Part shown: positions 46,533-54,671 of the stretch, in pieces
How positions within the stretch are numbered: the stretch's first letter is position 1
Layout: each line of letters starts with the position of its first letter
Assembly (NCBI GenBank): GCA_937980205.1
Contig: CALJKW010000049.1
Coordinates: 186,001-250,000, forward strand
Direction: 5' to 3'
DNA from: an uncultured Myxococcales bacterium
GTDB taxonomy: Bacteria > Myxococcota > Myxococcia > Myxococcales > Myxococcaceae
DNA: 64,000 bases
Translations under genes and position numbers: made by a program
The notes under the pieces: model-generated
What the model saw: only the letters and a program-made list of their open reading frames with translations
The model's database searches: none
Told to the model about the DNA's origin: nothing

Positions 46533-47270
46533 TCACGCGCCGGGCGGCGCCGACACGCGGCCGGCGGGGAAGCTCTTCGCCGCTTCGAGGTACTGCTCGT
46601 CTTTGTAGCGGCGGCGCCTGGGCGGGTCCTCGACACCCATCAGCAGCACGGGCTCGGCGTTCGGGGGTTGTTCGACCGAGGCGCCGTCGCAGAAGAGCCA
46701 GTGCGTCACGCCCTCCTCGTCACGCCACCCGAAGAACACCACCGGGGCCGCCGCCCGCGCGGGGCAGCTGCGGCGCGCCGCGGTGCGCTCGGCGTCGAGG
46801 CCTCTCACCCACGCCTCCAACGCGCGCGCCGCGCGGGAGGCGGCGTGCACGCGCTCGAGCTGCTGCGTGCGCTCGCGCACGGCGCTGACGAGCTCGGCGC
46901 CGCGGCGCCGCACGAAGGGGTAGCCGGCAGACTCCGCGAAGTCGCAGCCGCCGAGCGCCTCGAGGTTGAGCGTGTGCTCCCGCAGCAGGTCCGCCAGCGG
47001 GTCCATCGAGCGCGTCGCTTCGGCGATGCGCGACTCGGGCCACGCCGCCGGAGCGTCGCCGCGCACCCGGTCGAGCCAGCGCTGCAGCGCCGAGTTCACC
47101 GCGGTGAGCTCGTCGAGCAGAAAGCGCGGCTCGGCCTCGCAGATGCCCGCGCCGCCCCACGCCCGGAACGTGACCTGGCCGCCGATGAGGTGGCGCGTGG
47201 TGAGCGGCGGCGGCTCGCGGTGCGCGCAGGCCGTGGCGAACGCGAGCGCGAAGAAGGCGAACGTCCGCAT
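46533..47270 (-). CDS. Lipoprotein of unknown function
   Basis: A 245-residue protein. ATG 47270 overlaps the upstream TGA (TGATG). Lipoprotein signal MRTFAFFALAFATAC with lipobox ATAC. The mature part is helical in the middle (RWLDRVRGDAPAAWPES; AVRERTQQLERVHAASRAAR), with five Cys (single Cys in ICEAEP, GCDFAE, SCPARA and FCDGAS) and a charged Arg stretch near the end (PPRRRRYKDEQY). No family recognised. It is co-transcribed with the secreted hydrolase-like gene from a predicted sigma54 promoter. Confidence 0.6.
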   Translation of the reverse strand: MRTFAFFALAFATACAHREPPPLTTRHLIGGQVTFRAWGGAGICEAEPRFLLDELTAVNSALQRWLDRVRGDAPAAWPESRIAEATRSMDPLADLLREHTLNLEALGGCDFAESAGYPFVRRRGAELVSAVRERTQQLERVHAASRAARALEAWVRGLDAERTAARRSCPARAAAPVVFFGWRDEEGVTHWLFCDGASVEQPPNAEPVLLMGVEDPPRRRRYKDEQYLEAAKSFPAGRVSAPPGA

Positions 47271-48055
47271 CACGGCTGCACGTCCTCGAGGCGCGTGAGC
47301 CGCAGCACCGCCGGAATGACGCGGCCCGCGGTGACGATGCGCATGTGGTCGTACTGCGAGTGCAGCAGCACCACGCGCGCGTCTCGCGGGACCTCGGCGG
47401 CCGCGCGGCCCGGCACCGCGTCGAGGATGTGAGCGCCGCCGAGCGCCTCGGCGAGGCGGGTCGAGCGCGGCGTCGTCTTCTCCGCCACGAGGAACAACCG
47501 CCGGCGCGGGCCGCTCGGAGGAGCGCTGGCGAACCATTGCCGGAAGTCGGCCTCGCCGCCGTAGACCGCGTCGAGCAGCACCACGGTGTCGAGCCGCTCG
47601 TCGAGCCACGAGCGCACGGTGCGGAACCCGCCGCTGTGGGCGACCGCGACGCGACGGCCGGCCGGCAGCGGAGTGCCGGTGCGCTCGCTCACCTCGAGCA
47701 GCAGCTCCTGGAGCTTCGGCCAGCGCACCGCCTCGTGCTCGCCGATGGGCGCCTCCGGCGCGATGAACAGCGCGTTGCGCGCGCTGGCCGCGAACTGTCG
47801 CGAGAGGTGGTGCCTGCGCCACGCCGTGTCGACGTCGGTGTAGTAGCCGTGCACGTAGAGCAGCACTCCGGCCGTGCTCGGCTCGTAGCCGGCGGGTGTC
47901 CAGACGTGCACGGTGCCGCGCGACGTTCGGAGCGCGCGGTGCCAGCCGTCTCGGGCGGCCGCCTCGGGCTCGCTGTCGGGCGAGGCCGCCTGAGGTGCCG
48001 CGCACGCCCACATCACGAAGAGAAACATGAACCGGTCAAGCCGCATCGCCCGCAT
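47270..48055 (-). CDS. Exported alpha/beta-hydrolase-like protein, copy 1
   Basis: About 261 residues. ATG 48055 or 48046 is the likely start. Signal or lipobox segment FMFLFVMWACAAP. The hydrolase-like core has LLYVHGYYTDVDTAW near the oxyanion region and VAVAHSGGFRTVRSWL, where the nucleophile elbow (H-S-G-G) sits. A late Asp (VVLLDAVYGG) and His (SQYDHMRIVT) could complete a triad. The paralogue at 59821-60582 keeps the same blocks. The substrate is unknown. It is the first gene of a two-gene operon behind a sigma54 promoter. Confidence 0.7.
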   Translation of the reverse strand: MRAMRLDRFMFLFVMWACAAPQAASPDSEPEAAARDGWHRALRTSRGTVHVWTPAGYEPSTAGVLLYVHGYYTDVDTAWRRHHLSRQFAASARNALFIAPEAPIGEHEAVRWPKLQELLLEVSERTGTPLPAGRRVAVAHSGGFRTVRSWLDERLDTVVLLDAVYGGEADFRQWFASAPPSGPRRRLFLVAEKTTPRSTRLAEALGGAHILDAVPGRAAAEVPRDARVVLLHSQYDHMRIVTAGRVIPAVLRLTRLEDVQP

Positions 48056-48069
48056 CGCCTGCGGCCTCG

Positions 48070-48085
48070 AGCAAGGCAAAGGCCA
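48070..48085 (-). promoter_or_regulatory. Sigma54 promoter for hydrolase/lipoprotein operon
   Basis: Minus strand TGGCCTTTGCCTTGCT, GG and GC 10 bases apart, -12 TTGCT. Predicted start near 48059, just before ATG 48055. It shares the class B element at 48119-48131 with the divergent small gene. Confidence 0.65.
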
Positions 48086-48118
48086 GTGCGCTCACGAGAG
48101 AGGCGGCCCGCCGCGGCT

Positions 48119-48131
48119 GTTGCGATTTGCG
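48119..48131. promoter_or_regulatory. Class B upstream element shared by divergent genes
   Basis: GTTGCGATTTGCG, 34-46 bases from the minus-strand -24 element (48085) and 68-80 bases from the plus-strand one (48199). Near-copy of the element before the Crp/Fnr gene. Confidence 0.6.
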
Positions 48132-48198
48132 TCGCGGTCGCCGCATCCAGCCAGGGTCCTCGACTGCGGCGCTGGGTCTTCATCGAGAGCGCGGCAGT

Positions 48199-48214
48199 TG
48201 GCGCGGCCTTCGCA
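48199..48214 (+). promoter_or_regulatory. Sigma54 promoter (class B) for the 46-residue membrane protein
   Basis: TGGCGCGGCCTTCGCA, 10 bases between GG and GC, -12 TCGCA. Predicted start is only about 2 bases before ATG 48227. Confidence 0.68.
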
Positions 48215-48226
48215 GGGGAGCGCGCC

Positions 48227-48367
48227 ATGCTGCGACGGGAAGAGCTTCATCAGCTGAGGCTGGCCCTGCTGGCCGTGGTCGTCGTCGTGGTCGGGTTCGC
48301 GATGTGTGGAGGCGCCGGCGAGGCGCCGCGGGCGAGCGCCCGGCCCGCGGCCGAGGCCGAGCGCTGA
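48227..48367 (+). CDS. Tiny membrane protein (46 residues) with sigma54 promoter
   Basis: MLRREELHQLRLALLAVVVV, then VVGFAMCGG and a short Ala/Arg/Glu tail ending AEAER. One span at about residues 10-26. GGGGAG lies 6 bases before the ATG. Its stop abuts the metallo-hydrolase stop (TGATCA). A strong -24/-12 promoter and a class B element upstream support it as a real small gene. Cys 27 after the helix could be a lipid-anchor or disulfide site. Function unknown. Confidence 0.6.
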   Translation: MLRREELHQLRLALLAVVVVVVGFAMCGGAGEAPRASARPAAEAER

Positions 48368-49297
48368 TCAGCGGGTCACGCAGCGCGGCTCGTGCGACTC
48401 GACGGGCAGGGCCCCGAAGAACGCCTCGTACGCGGCGCGGTCGTGCGCCGGGAGAATCCACAGCCCGGGGTCCTGCCTCTGGAGCCGCACCAGCCGCGCG
48501 ACCTCGCGTTCGGTCGCGGCGCGGTCCTCGTCGGTCAGCGCGCTCATCACCCACGACTTCGGGGCTTCGCGCTCGACGGACTCCTGCAGGTTGACGAGGT
48601 CGCCGACGTGCACCAACCGCCGCGCGCCGAGGTTCACGAACGTGGCGACGCTGCCGGGCGTGTGGCCGAAGGTCGGGACGACGACGAGCGTGCCGTCCTG
48701 GAACACGTCCCAGCTCCGCGGGTAGCCGGCGTAGCCCTGGTCGGTGAAGGGAATGGCCTGCCCCCGCGCCTGCACCTGCCGCGCGTGCGCCGGCAGCACG
48801 GCGTCGTTGCCTTCGCGCGCCGCGAAGTCGAGCTCCTCTCTCGCGACCCAGACCGGCGCGTTCGGCACGAGCCCCAGGCCGCCGGCGTGGTCGGCGTGCG
48901 CGTGCGAGAGGACGATGCCGCTCACGGCGCTGCTGCCGGCGAGCGCGAGCAGCTTCGGGAGCGCGCCGCGCGGCAGGTTGCGCCCCGCCGTCTGGCCGAA
49001 GACGAAGCGCCCCCACGACGAGAGCTCTCTTGCGTCCTCCTCCGGCGTCGCGGAGAGGCCGCTGTCGATGAGCACGTCGCCCTTCGGGTGCTTCACCAGC
49101 AGCGCGCTCGTCGTCGCGTGCCAGGTGTCGGCGTGGACGCGGCCCGCCGCGCCGAAGCCGCCGCCGACCTCGAGGCCTCCGGTCTCGAGCCAGCACACCT
49201 CGATCGGCGTCTGTGGAGCGGTCGGCTGCGTGAACGGCGAGGGCGCCACGTACGGCAGGCCGCAGGCCGAGAGCAGCAGCGGGAGCAGTCGTCTCAT
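48368..49297 (-). CDS. Metallo-beta-lactamase-fold hydrolase lipoprotein
   Basis: A 309-residue protein. MRRLLPLLLSAC gives a lipoprotein signal. The metal site is VLSHAHADHAGGLGL (H-x-H-x-D-H), with later His in FGHTPGSVATFV and HDR near the end, and Asp in VHVGDLVNLQES. The fold is typical of lactonase- or glyoxalase-II-like enzymes, here exported. The substrate is not predictable from the motif. It diverges from a LysR regulator, its likely controller. Confidence 0.85.
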   Translation of the reverse strand: MRRLLPLLLSACGLPYVAPSPFTQPTAPQTPIEVCWLETGGLEVGGGFGAAGRVHADTWHATTSALLVKHPKGDVLIDSGLSATPEEDARELSSWGRFVFGQTAGRNLPRGALPKLLALAGSSAVSGIVLSHAHADHAGGLGLVPNAPVWVAREELDFAAREGNDAVLPAHARQVQARGQAIPFTDQGYAGYPRSWDVFQDGTLVVVPTFGHTPGSVATFVNLGARRLVHVGDLVNLQESVEREAPKSWVMSALTDEDRAATEREVARLVRLQRQDPGLWILPAHDRAAYEAFFGALPVESHEPRCVTR

Positions 49298-49355
49298 GTC
49301 TCCATTCGTGCAGCGCGAGCCGGTGTCACGCCAATGGATGGCGGTGATTCGTGGT

Positions 49356-49370
49356 ATTCACGGCATGAAT
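49356..49370. promoter_or_regulatory. Possible LysR-type operator
   Basis: ATTCA-N5-TGAAT, a perfect 5-base palindrome touching the LysR start codon at 49369 and about 60 bases from the divergent metallo-hydrolase start. It fits the T-N11-A style of LysR sites and may serve in autorepression. Confidence 0.4.
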
Positions 49371-50271
49371 GGAAGCCGCCGACCCGCTGGCCGAGGTCGA
49401 CCTGAACCTGTTCCTCGTCTTCGAGGCGCTGATGGTCGAGCGGAACGTCACCCGCGCCGCGACCCGGCTCAGGCGCTCGCAGCCCGCCATCAGCAACGCG
49501 CTGACCCGCCTGCGCGCGCGGTGGAAGGACCCGCTGTTCGTCCGGCACGCGCGCGGGGTCACTCCGACACCGCGCGCGGTGGCGCTGCAGCCCATGGTGA
49601 GCGAGGCGCTGCGCTTCTTGCGCGAGGGGCTCGTGCCGCCCGAGCCGTTCGACCCGCGCACCGCGAAGCGGACGTTCGTCATCGCCGCGAGCGACCACGC
49701 GCAGCTGCTCGTGGTGCCCGACCTCGCGCGCCGGCTTCGCGAGTGGCCGGGCGTGGTGCTGCGCGTCGTTCCCCTGCCGCTGCAGTTCCCCGGCGTCGAG
49801 CTCGAGCGCGGCGAGCTCGACCTCGTGCTCGGCGTCTTCGACGTGGCGCCGGGCGACCGGGCGCCGGTGGGGCTCAAGCGCCAGCTGCTCGCCGACGAGC
49901 GCATGGTCGCGATCGGGCGCAAGGGGAACCCGGCGCTGAAGAAGCCGCTCGAGGTGGCGGCGCGGCTGCCGCAGCTCAACGTCTCTCCGCGCGGGGGCAC
50001 CGTCAGCCGCGCGCGCGGGCCCGAGCGGAACATCGTGCTCTTCGTGCCGCACTACCTCACCGCGCCGTGGGTGCTGGCCGAGACCGACCTCATCGCCGTC
50101 ATCCCCGAGAGCCTGGCGGTGCGCTTCGCGCAGAAGTTCGCGCTGCAGGTGGTACCGCTGCCGCCGGCGACCCCGAGGCTCAAGGTGGTGCAGCTGTGGC
50201 ACCCCTCGGTACACGAGCAGCCGGCGAATCAGTGGCTGCGCGCCGAGGTGCACCGTGCGGCTGCACGGTAA
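49369..50271 (+). CDS. LysR-family transcription regulator
   Basis: A 300-residue protein. HTH at residues 10-68: LNLFLVFEALMVERNVTRAA, TRLRRSQPAISNALTRLRAR. The effector-binding domain has two Rossmann-like halves (FVIAASDHAQLLVVPDLARR, LDLVLGVFDVAPGDRAP). It diverges from the exported metallo-hydrolase and probably regulates it. The last 20 bases of the gene overlap the TGCAC-type upstream element of the next gene. Effector unknown. Confidence 0.88.
   Translation: MEAADPLAEVDLNLFLVFEALMVERNVTRAATRLRRSQPAISNALTRLRARWKDPLFVRHARGVTPTPRAVALQPMVSEALRFLREGLVPPEPFDPRTAKRTFVIAASDHAQLLVVPDLARRLREWPGVVLRVVPLPLQFPGVELERGELDLVLGVFDVAPGDRAPVGLKRQLLADERMVAIGRKGNPALKKPLEVAARLPQLNVSPRGGTVSRARGPERNIVLFVPHYLTAPWVLAETDLIAVIPESLAVRFAQKFALQVVPLPPATPRLKVVQLWHPSVHEQPANQWLRAEVHRAAAR
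50248..50269. promoter_or_regulatory. Upstream element before the small envelope gene
   Basis: GTGCACCGTGCGGC followed by TGCACGG, inside the LysR 3' end. It matches half-sites of the class A blocks (GCACCGTGC, TGCACGG) and is 53-74 bases before the -24 element at 50322. Confidence 0.4.
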
Positions 50272-50321
50272 CTGAGGCAGGTCGCCTCGCCTGGCGGCCG
50301 CAAGGGGCCGGCGCCCGGTCG

Positions 50322-50337
50322 TGGCGCGCGCGTTGCT
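50322..50337 (+). promoter_or_regulatory. Sigma54 promoter (class A) for small envelope gene
   Basis: TGGCGCGCGCGTTGCT, GG and GC 10 bases apart, -12 TTGCT. Predicted start is about 2 bases before ATG 50350. Confidence 0.62.
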
Positions 50338-50349
50338 CGACTGAGCCTG

Positions 50350-50811
50350 ATGCTCTGCGCCCTCGCCCTCACCGCGCTCACCGCCACCGACGTGCACGCG
50401 ATTCACCCCGAGGACCGCGTCACCGATTGGTTCAAGGTGCGCGTGACCGCCGACGCCGCGTTACCCGACGGAATCGCGGTGGGCGCGTCGCTCGCGCCGC
50501 TGCCGCACGTGCGCATCCACGCTGCTGCGCTCACCAACGTCATCGGCTTCGGGGCGCGCGGAGGTCTGCAGCTCGTGCCGTTCTCCGATTGGGTGCTGCA
50601 CCCGATCTTCTCGTGCGACATCGGCAGGTACTTCACCGGCAGGCCCATCACCTACGACTTCGGCACGCTGAACGCCGGGCTCGAGCTGAAGGTCATGCGC
50701 TTCGAGCTCGCGCTGCTCGCCGGCGTCTCGAAGGTCTGGACGCGCGGTGACTACGTGCTCGAGGCGACGTTGCCGTCGGCCAAGCTCGCGCTCGGTGTGC
50801 GGCTGAACTAG
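50350..50811 (+). CDS. Small exported protein of unknown function
   Basis: A 153-residue protein. Signal peptide MLCALALTALTATDVHA. The mature part is strand-rich: AVGASLAPLPHVRIHAAAL, AGLELKVMRFELALLAGVS, and a terminal LALGVRLN strand, as in small outer-membrane or periplasmic barrel-like proteins. No motif recognised. A sigma54 promoter just before the ATG places it in the stress set. Confidence 0.6.
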   Translation: MLCALALTALTATDVHAIHPEDRVTDWFKVRVTADAALPDGIAVGASLAPLPHVRIHAAALTNVIGFGARGGLQLVPFSDWVLHPIFSCDIGRYFTGRPITYDFGTLNAGLELKVMRFELALLAGVSKVWTRGDYVLEATLPSAKLALGVRLN

Positions 50812-50823
50812 CGACGAGCGACG

Positions 50824-51300
50824 TCAGGCAGGCTGCGCCACCGCCGGCGGGTGCGCCGCAGGCTTGAAGAGCCTCTTGCCGAGCAGGTGGTCGATCGACA
50901 GCGTGCCGGGGCCGCACAGCACGACGACGGCGAAGAAGACGAGGTAGTGCCACTCGATGAAGCCGAGCACGTCCGTCCACCCCTCGACCTCGCTCGCCTT
51001 CGCCGTGAGCATCGCGACGACCATCGTCCCGATGAGCGGCAGCGCGAGGAACCGCGAGGCGACGCCGAGGATGAGCGCGATGCCGCCGGCGAGCTCGAGC
51101 CCGGACACGAACGGCGCCTGCAGCTCTGCCGCGGGGATTCCGAGCTCGCGGAAGAACGCGACGAGCTGCTCCAGGTTGTGCAGCTTTCCCCACCCGCTCT
51201 GCGCGAACACGATGCCCGCCGACAACCGCACCAGCAGCAGGGCGGCGGACCGCAGCGACACTTCGTGCTTCTCGAGGAACCCCCGGCTTCGTTCGAGCAT
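50824..51300 (-). CDS. DoxX-like membrane protein
   Basis: A 158-residue protein. ATG 51300 with GAGGGAG just upstream. Four spans: about 17-37, 65-85, 91-112 and 118-138. SAGIVFAQSGWGKLHNLEQLV and LELAGGIALILGVASRFLALPL are typical of DoxX/DoxD-type small membrane proteins, whose members take part in quinone-linked or stress-related redox functions. The exact role here is unknown. It diverges from the MarR gene. Confidence 0.8.
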   Translation of the reverse strand: MLERSRGFLEKHEVSLRSAALLLVRLSAGIVFAQSGWGKLHNLEQLVAFFRELGIPAAELQAPFVSGLELAGGIALILGVASRFLALPLIGTMVVAMLTAKASEVEGWTDVLGFIEWHYLVFFAVVVLCGPGTLSIDHLLGKRLFKPAAHPPAVAQPA

Positions 51301-51349
51301 GCTCCCTCTACGCAGCCGCCGACGGCGGGTTACGCCGCGGGTGACGCAC

Positions 51350-51376
51350 GTTGCGTCTGCACCCGTGCAGAATGCG
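51350..51376. promoter_or_regulatory. Class B upstream elements before the MarR gene
   Basis: GTTGCG at 51350 and GAATGCG at the end, around a near-perfect palindrome TCTGCAC-CC-GTGCAGA (51356-51371). The GCAGAATGCGAGGC part is the exact inverse of the usp/HK2 element. 46-72 bases before the -24 element at 51422. The palindrome could also be a MarR operator. Confidence 0.58.
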
Positions 51377-51421
51377 AGGCCCCCGGCCGGCCGGCCCCCG
51401 GGTTCACGGGCCTTTCGGCCG

Positions 51422-51437
51422 TGGCGCGAAGCTCGCA
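51422..51437 (+). promoter_or_regulatory. Sigma54 promoter (class B) for the MarR gene
   Basis: TGGCGCGAAGCTCGCA, one base different from the usp promoter at 39075. Predicted start near 51448, with GAGGAGG between it and the TTG start. Confidence 0.72.
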
Positions 51438-51468
51438 AGGCGCCCTCGTCTTTCCTCGAGGAGGCTCA

Positions 51469-52011
51469 TTGCCCGGCGTGCTCACAGCAGCAGAGGGACC
51501 TGGCGCGCTTCGCTCCGACGTCGCCACCACCCTTCCCGTGAGCGGCGCGCTCGACTTCCTGCGGGTGCTCTGGGTGCTCGATCACGGCCTCTACCGCGCC
51601 AGTCGAAAGACCTACCGAGAGCTCGGCGTCACCGCGCAGCAGCGGTTCGCGCTCTCCATCATCGGCCGCTTCCCCGGCATCACCCCCGGTCGGCTGACCG
51701 AAGCCCTCGGCGTGCACCCGTCCACCGTCAGCGGCATCGTGAAGCGCCTCGAGCGATGCAAGCTGGTCTCGCGCCAGTCGGACCCGAACGACGCGCGGCG
51801 CTGGAAGCTGCTCCTCACCGAGGCTGGCCGCGGCGTCGCCGAGACCGAGCTGCTCGGCACCGTCGAGGCGGCCGTCGACAGCATCCTCACGCAGCTGCCC
51901 CCCGGGAAGACCGCGGTGGCGCGCGAGGTTCTCAGCGCCCTCGCGCAGACCCTCGGCAGCGACGGCCGCACCCCCTCGTCGCTCAGCGTCGTGCGGGCGA
52001 CCGGGACCTGA
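51469..52011 (+). CDS. MarR-family regulator, copy 1
   Basis: A 180-residue protein. TTG 51469 is chosen because GAGGAGG lies 4-5 bases upstream. Core: DFLRVLWVLDHGLYRASRKT, IIGRFPGITPGRLTEALGVH, PSTVSGIVKRLERCKLVSR and DPNDARRWKLLLTEAGRG. The recognition helix and wing are nearly the same as in the MarR gene at 55456-55938 of the otsA2-otsB operon, so both may read similar operators. It overlaps the MmcQ/YjbR gene tail to tail by 29 bases. The ligand is unknown. Confidence 0.82.
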   Translation: MPGVLTAAEGPGALRSDVATTLPVSGALDFLRVLWVLDHGLYRASRKTYRELGVTAQQRFALSIIGRFPGITPGRLTEALGVHPSTVSGIVKRLERCKLVSRQSDPNDARRWKLLLTEAGRGVAETELLGTVEAAVDSILTQLPPGKTAVAREVLSALAQTLGSDGRTPSSLSVVRATGT

Positions 52012-52384
52012 GCCGCCTGCTGCCTGCCGCTCGAGGCTCCAACACCTCGAGCAGCTTCTTCGGCGCCGTGTGCCGGTAGCTCTCTTTGATCCACTCCCTC
52101 ACCAGCGACGCGGGGAACTTCCCCTTCGGAAAGTCCGCGGCCACCCACCCCCACTTCGCCATGCCGTACGAGGCCGGCTGAACGAACGGCAGCGACAGCG
52201 CCAGGCCCTGCGTGTCCTTGAGCTTCACCGACACGTACGTGCTGCCCGGCGTCTCGCCTTCGCCCAGCCACACGAAGACCTTCTTCTTCACGCGGTAGAC
52301 CTCGTGGTCTCCGAACAAGAAGGCCTTCTCGGCCTCGGGGTACTTCGCGGCTTCGGCCCTGATCACCTCGAGCGGTTTCGGCAT
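51983..52384 (-). CDS. MmcQ/YjbR-family protein
   Basis: A 133-residue protein. Conserved features of the family: MPKPLEVIRAEAAKYPEAEK near the start, YVSVKLKDTQGLAL, and YGMAKWGWVAADFPKG with EWIKESYRHTAPKKLLEVL at the end. The double-wing fold is often annotated as DNA-binding, but the function is unproven. Its end overlaps the MarR gene. Confidence 0.8.
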   Translation of the reverse strand: MPKPLEVIRAEAAKYPEAEKAFLFGDHEVYRVKKKVFVWLGEGETPGSTYVSVKLKDTQGLALSLPFVQPASYGMAKWGWVAADFPKGKFPASLVREWIKESYRHTAPKKLLEVLEPRAAGSRRLRSRSPARR

Positions 52385-52469
52385 GCGCCCCTTCGCTTAC
52401 CACGGCGCCACGAGCACACCTGCCGATGATAGTTGGCACAGCAATCATCTTGTGCAACAGTGCCGCGCC

Positions 52470-54671
52470 ATGTCGTCGCTGCTCCGGTTCCTCGCCGTGC
52501 TCGTCAGTGCGCTGGGCGTCCTCGCCTTCGCCGCCCTGCACTTCGTCTCGTCGACGATGACCGACTGGTTCGAGAAGGATCTGCGCCTTCGCGGCGAGCT
52601 CGCCGTCTTCGGCACCCGCCGTGCGCTGTCACGCCAGTGGGAGTCGGGCAACAAGAAGGCGCTCGGCGAGGTGCTCGCCGACATCACCCGCGACGAGCGC
52701 GTGATGGCGACCGGCGCCTGCAGCACCGAAGGCAAGCTCGTGGCGAAGAGCCCCGACTGGCCGCAGCAGGTCGACTGCGGCAGCTTCGGCCAGACGTCCC
52801 GAATCGTCTCGCTCCCCGGTGGGCGGGTGCACCTCTCCGCGGTGCCGATCGCCGGCGAAGCCGCGCCGCTCGGCAGCGTCGTGTTCATTCACGACCTCTC
52901 GTTCGTCGAGCGGCGCGAGGCGCGCACCCGCGAGTTCCTGCTCGTCGTCTTCGGCCTGCTCGCCGCCGCCGCCTCGGTCGTCACCGTCGTGGCCGCCCGC
53001 CTGTCGTGGCGCGGCTGGAGCAACCAGCTGCGCAAGCTGCTCAAGGGCGGTGCGCAGCCGCGCGAGTTCCAGCCGCTGCTGCGCGACGTCCGCGACCTCG
53101 TCGAGAAGCTCACCAACGAGAAAGAGGTCGAGGGCACCCGCGCGTGGACTCCCGAGCGGCTCAAGCAGGCGCTGCAGCGCCACCTGCAGGGCGAGCGCGT
53201 CGTCATCGTCGCGAACCGCGAGCCGTACATCCACCACAAGAAAGACGACGGCAGCATCACCGTCCTCCACCCCGCCAGCGGCCTCGTCACCGCGCTCGAG
53301 CCGGTCATGCGCGCGTGCGGCGGCACCTGGGTCGCCCACGGCGCCGGCAGCGCCGACCGCGAGACCGCCGACAAGCACGGCCGCGTCCGCGTGCCGCCGG
53401 GCGAAGAGTCGTACACCGTGCGCCGCGTCTGGCTCTCGCAGGAAGAGGAGAGCGGCTACTACTACGGCTTCTCCAACGAGGGGCTCTGGCCGCTGTGCCA
53501 CGTCGCGCACACGCGCCCGACGTTCCGCATCGACGACTGGCGGCACTACCAGGCGGTCAACAAGCGGTTCGCCGACGCGGTCGTCGACGAGGTCGACACC
53601 GAAGACCCCATCATCCTCATTCAGGACTACCACTTCGCGCTCGCGCCCAAGCTCATCCGCGAGCGGCTGCCGCGCGCGACGCTGATCAGCTTCTGGCACA
53701 TCCCCTGGCCGAACGGTGAGCGCATCGGCATGTGCCCCTGGCACAAGGAGATCCTCGAGGGAATGCTGGGCTCCAGCATCATCGGCTTCCACACCCAGCA
53801 GCACTGCAACAACTTCATCGACGCCATCGACCGCTTCCTCGAGGCGCGCATCGATCGCGACAACCGCGCCATCGTGCACCACAACCGCAACACCGCCATT
53901 CGCGCGTACCCCATCTCCATCGACTGGCCGAACCGGTGGGCCCGCGAGGCGCCGCCCGCCGACGAGTGCCGCAAGCAGATCTTCGAAGACCTCGGGCTGC
54001 CCGCCGACGGCAAGCTCGGCGTCGGCGTCGACCGCCTCGACTACACCAAGGGCGTCGAAGAGCGCCTGCTGGCCGTCGAGCGCCTGCTCGAGCGCTTCCC
54101 GCAGTACCGCGGCCGCTTCACCTTCGCGCAGCTCGCCGCGCCGAGCCGCACCGCCATCGAGCAGTACTCGGCGCTCAACGACCGCGTCGAGGCGCTCGCG
54201 AAGCGCATCAACGAGAAGTTCGCCAGCGGCCGGTGGAAGCCCATCGCGCTGCTGCGCGCGCACCACGAGCCGCCCACCGTCTTCAAGTACTACCGCGCCG
54301 CCGACCTCACCTACGTCTCCAGCCTTCACGACGGCATGAACCTCGTCGCGAAGGAGTTCGTCGCCGCGCGCGACGACGAGCGCGGAGTCCTGGTGCTCAG
54401 CTCCTTCACCGGCGCCGCGCGCGAGCTCACCGAGGCGCTCGTGGTGAACCCGTACGACCTCGAAGAGGCGAGCTCTGCGCTCGCCACCGCCCTGGCCATG
54501 CCGGAGAGCGAGCAGGCCGACCGCCTGCGCGCGATGCGCGCCTACCTCGCCGAGTTCAACGTCTACCGCTGGGCCGGGCGCATGCTCGTCGACGCCGCAC
54601 GCCATCGTGCGCGCGAGCGCCTCACCGTTCGGCTCGGCGACCGCCTGCTTGGATTGGAGCGCACCGCGTGA
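52470..54671 (+). CDS. otsA: Membrane-anchored trehalose-6-phosphate synthase, second copy
   Basis: A 733-residue protein. ATG 52470 (MSSLLRFLAVLVSALGVLAF) puts the first span at the N-terminus; an earlier ATG would add a soluble tail. Spans at about 7-27 and 155-178 enclose a roughly 125-residue extracytoplasmic domain. A linker with an Arg-rich helix follows, and the GT20 domain begins near VIVANREPYIH (about 255). Motifs kept: GGTWVAHG, YYYGFSNEGLWPLCH, IQDYHFALAP, SFWHIPWPNGER, GVDRLDYTKGV, SLHDGMNLVAKEF. It is a clear paralogue of the copy at 5022-7094. It is coupled by GTGA to otsB, so this copy has its own phosphatase. Confidence 0.9.
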   Translation: MSSLLRFLAVLVSALGVLAFAALHFVSSTMTDWFEKDLRLRGELAVFGTRRALSRQWESGNKKALGEVLADITRDERVMATGACSTEGKLVAKSPDWPQQVDCGSFGQTSRIVSLPGGRVHLSAVPIAGEAAPLGSVVFIHDLSFVERREARTREFLLVVFGLLAAAASVVTVVAARLSWRGWSNQLRKLLKGGAQPREFQPLLRDVRDLVEKLTNEKEVEGTRAWTPERLKQALQRHLQGERVVIVANREPYIHHKKDDGSITVLHPASGLVTALEPVMRACGGTWVAHGAGSADRETADKHGRVRVPPGEESYTVRRVWLSQEEESGYYYGFSNEGLWPLCHVAHTRPTFRIDDWRHYQAVNKRFADAVVDEVDTEDPIILIQDYHFALAPKLIRERLPRATLISFWHIPWPNGERIGMCPWHKEILEGMLGSSIIGFHTQQHCNNFIDAIDRFLEARIDRDNRAIVHHNRNTAIRAYPISIDWPNRWAREAPPADECRKQIFEDLGLPADGKLGVGVDRLDYTKGVEERLLAVERLLERFPQYRGRFTFAQLAAPSRTAIEQYSALNDRVEALAKRINEKFASGRWKPIALLRAHHEPPTVFKYYRAADLTYVSSLHDGMNLVAKEFVAARDDERGVLVLSSFTGAARELTEALVVNPYDLEEASSALATALAMPESEQADRLRAMRAYLAEFNVYRWAGRMLVDAARHRARERLTVRLGDRLLGLERTA

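Noticed and set aside
52438..52465. TTGGCACAGCAATC and TTGTGCAAC before otsA2
   Set aside because: The two halves look like sigma54 parts, but the spacing does not give GG-N10-GC. It may be an operator.
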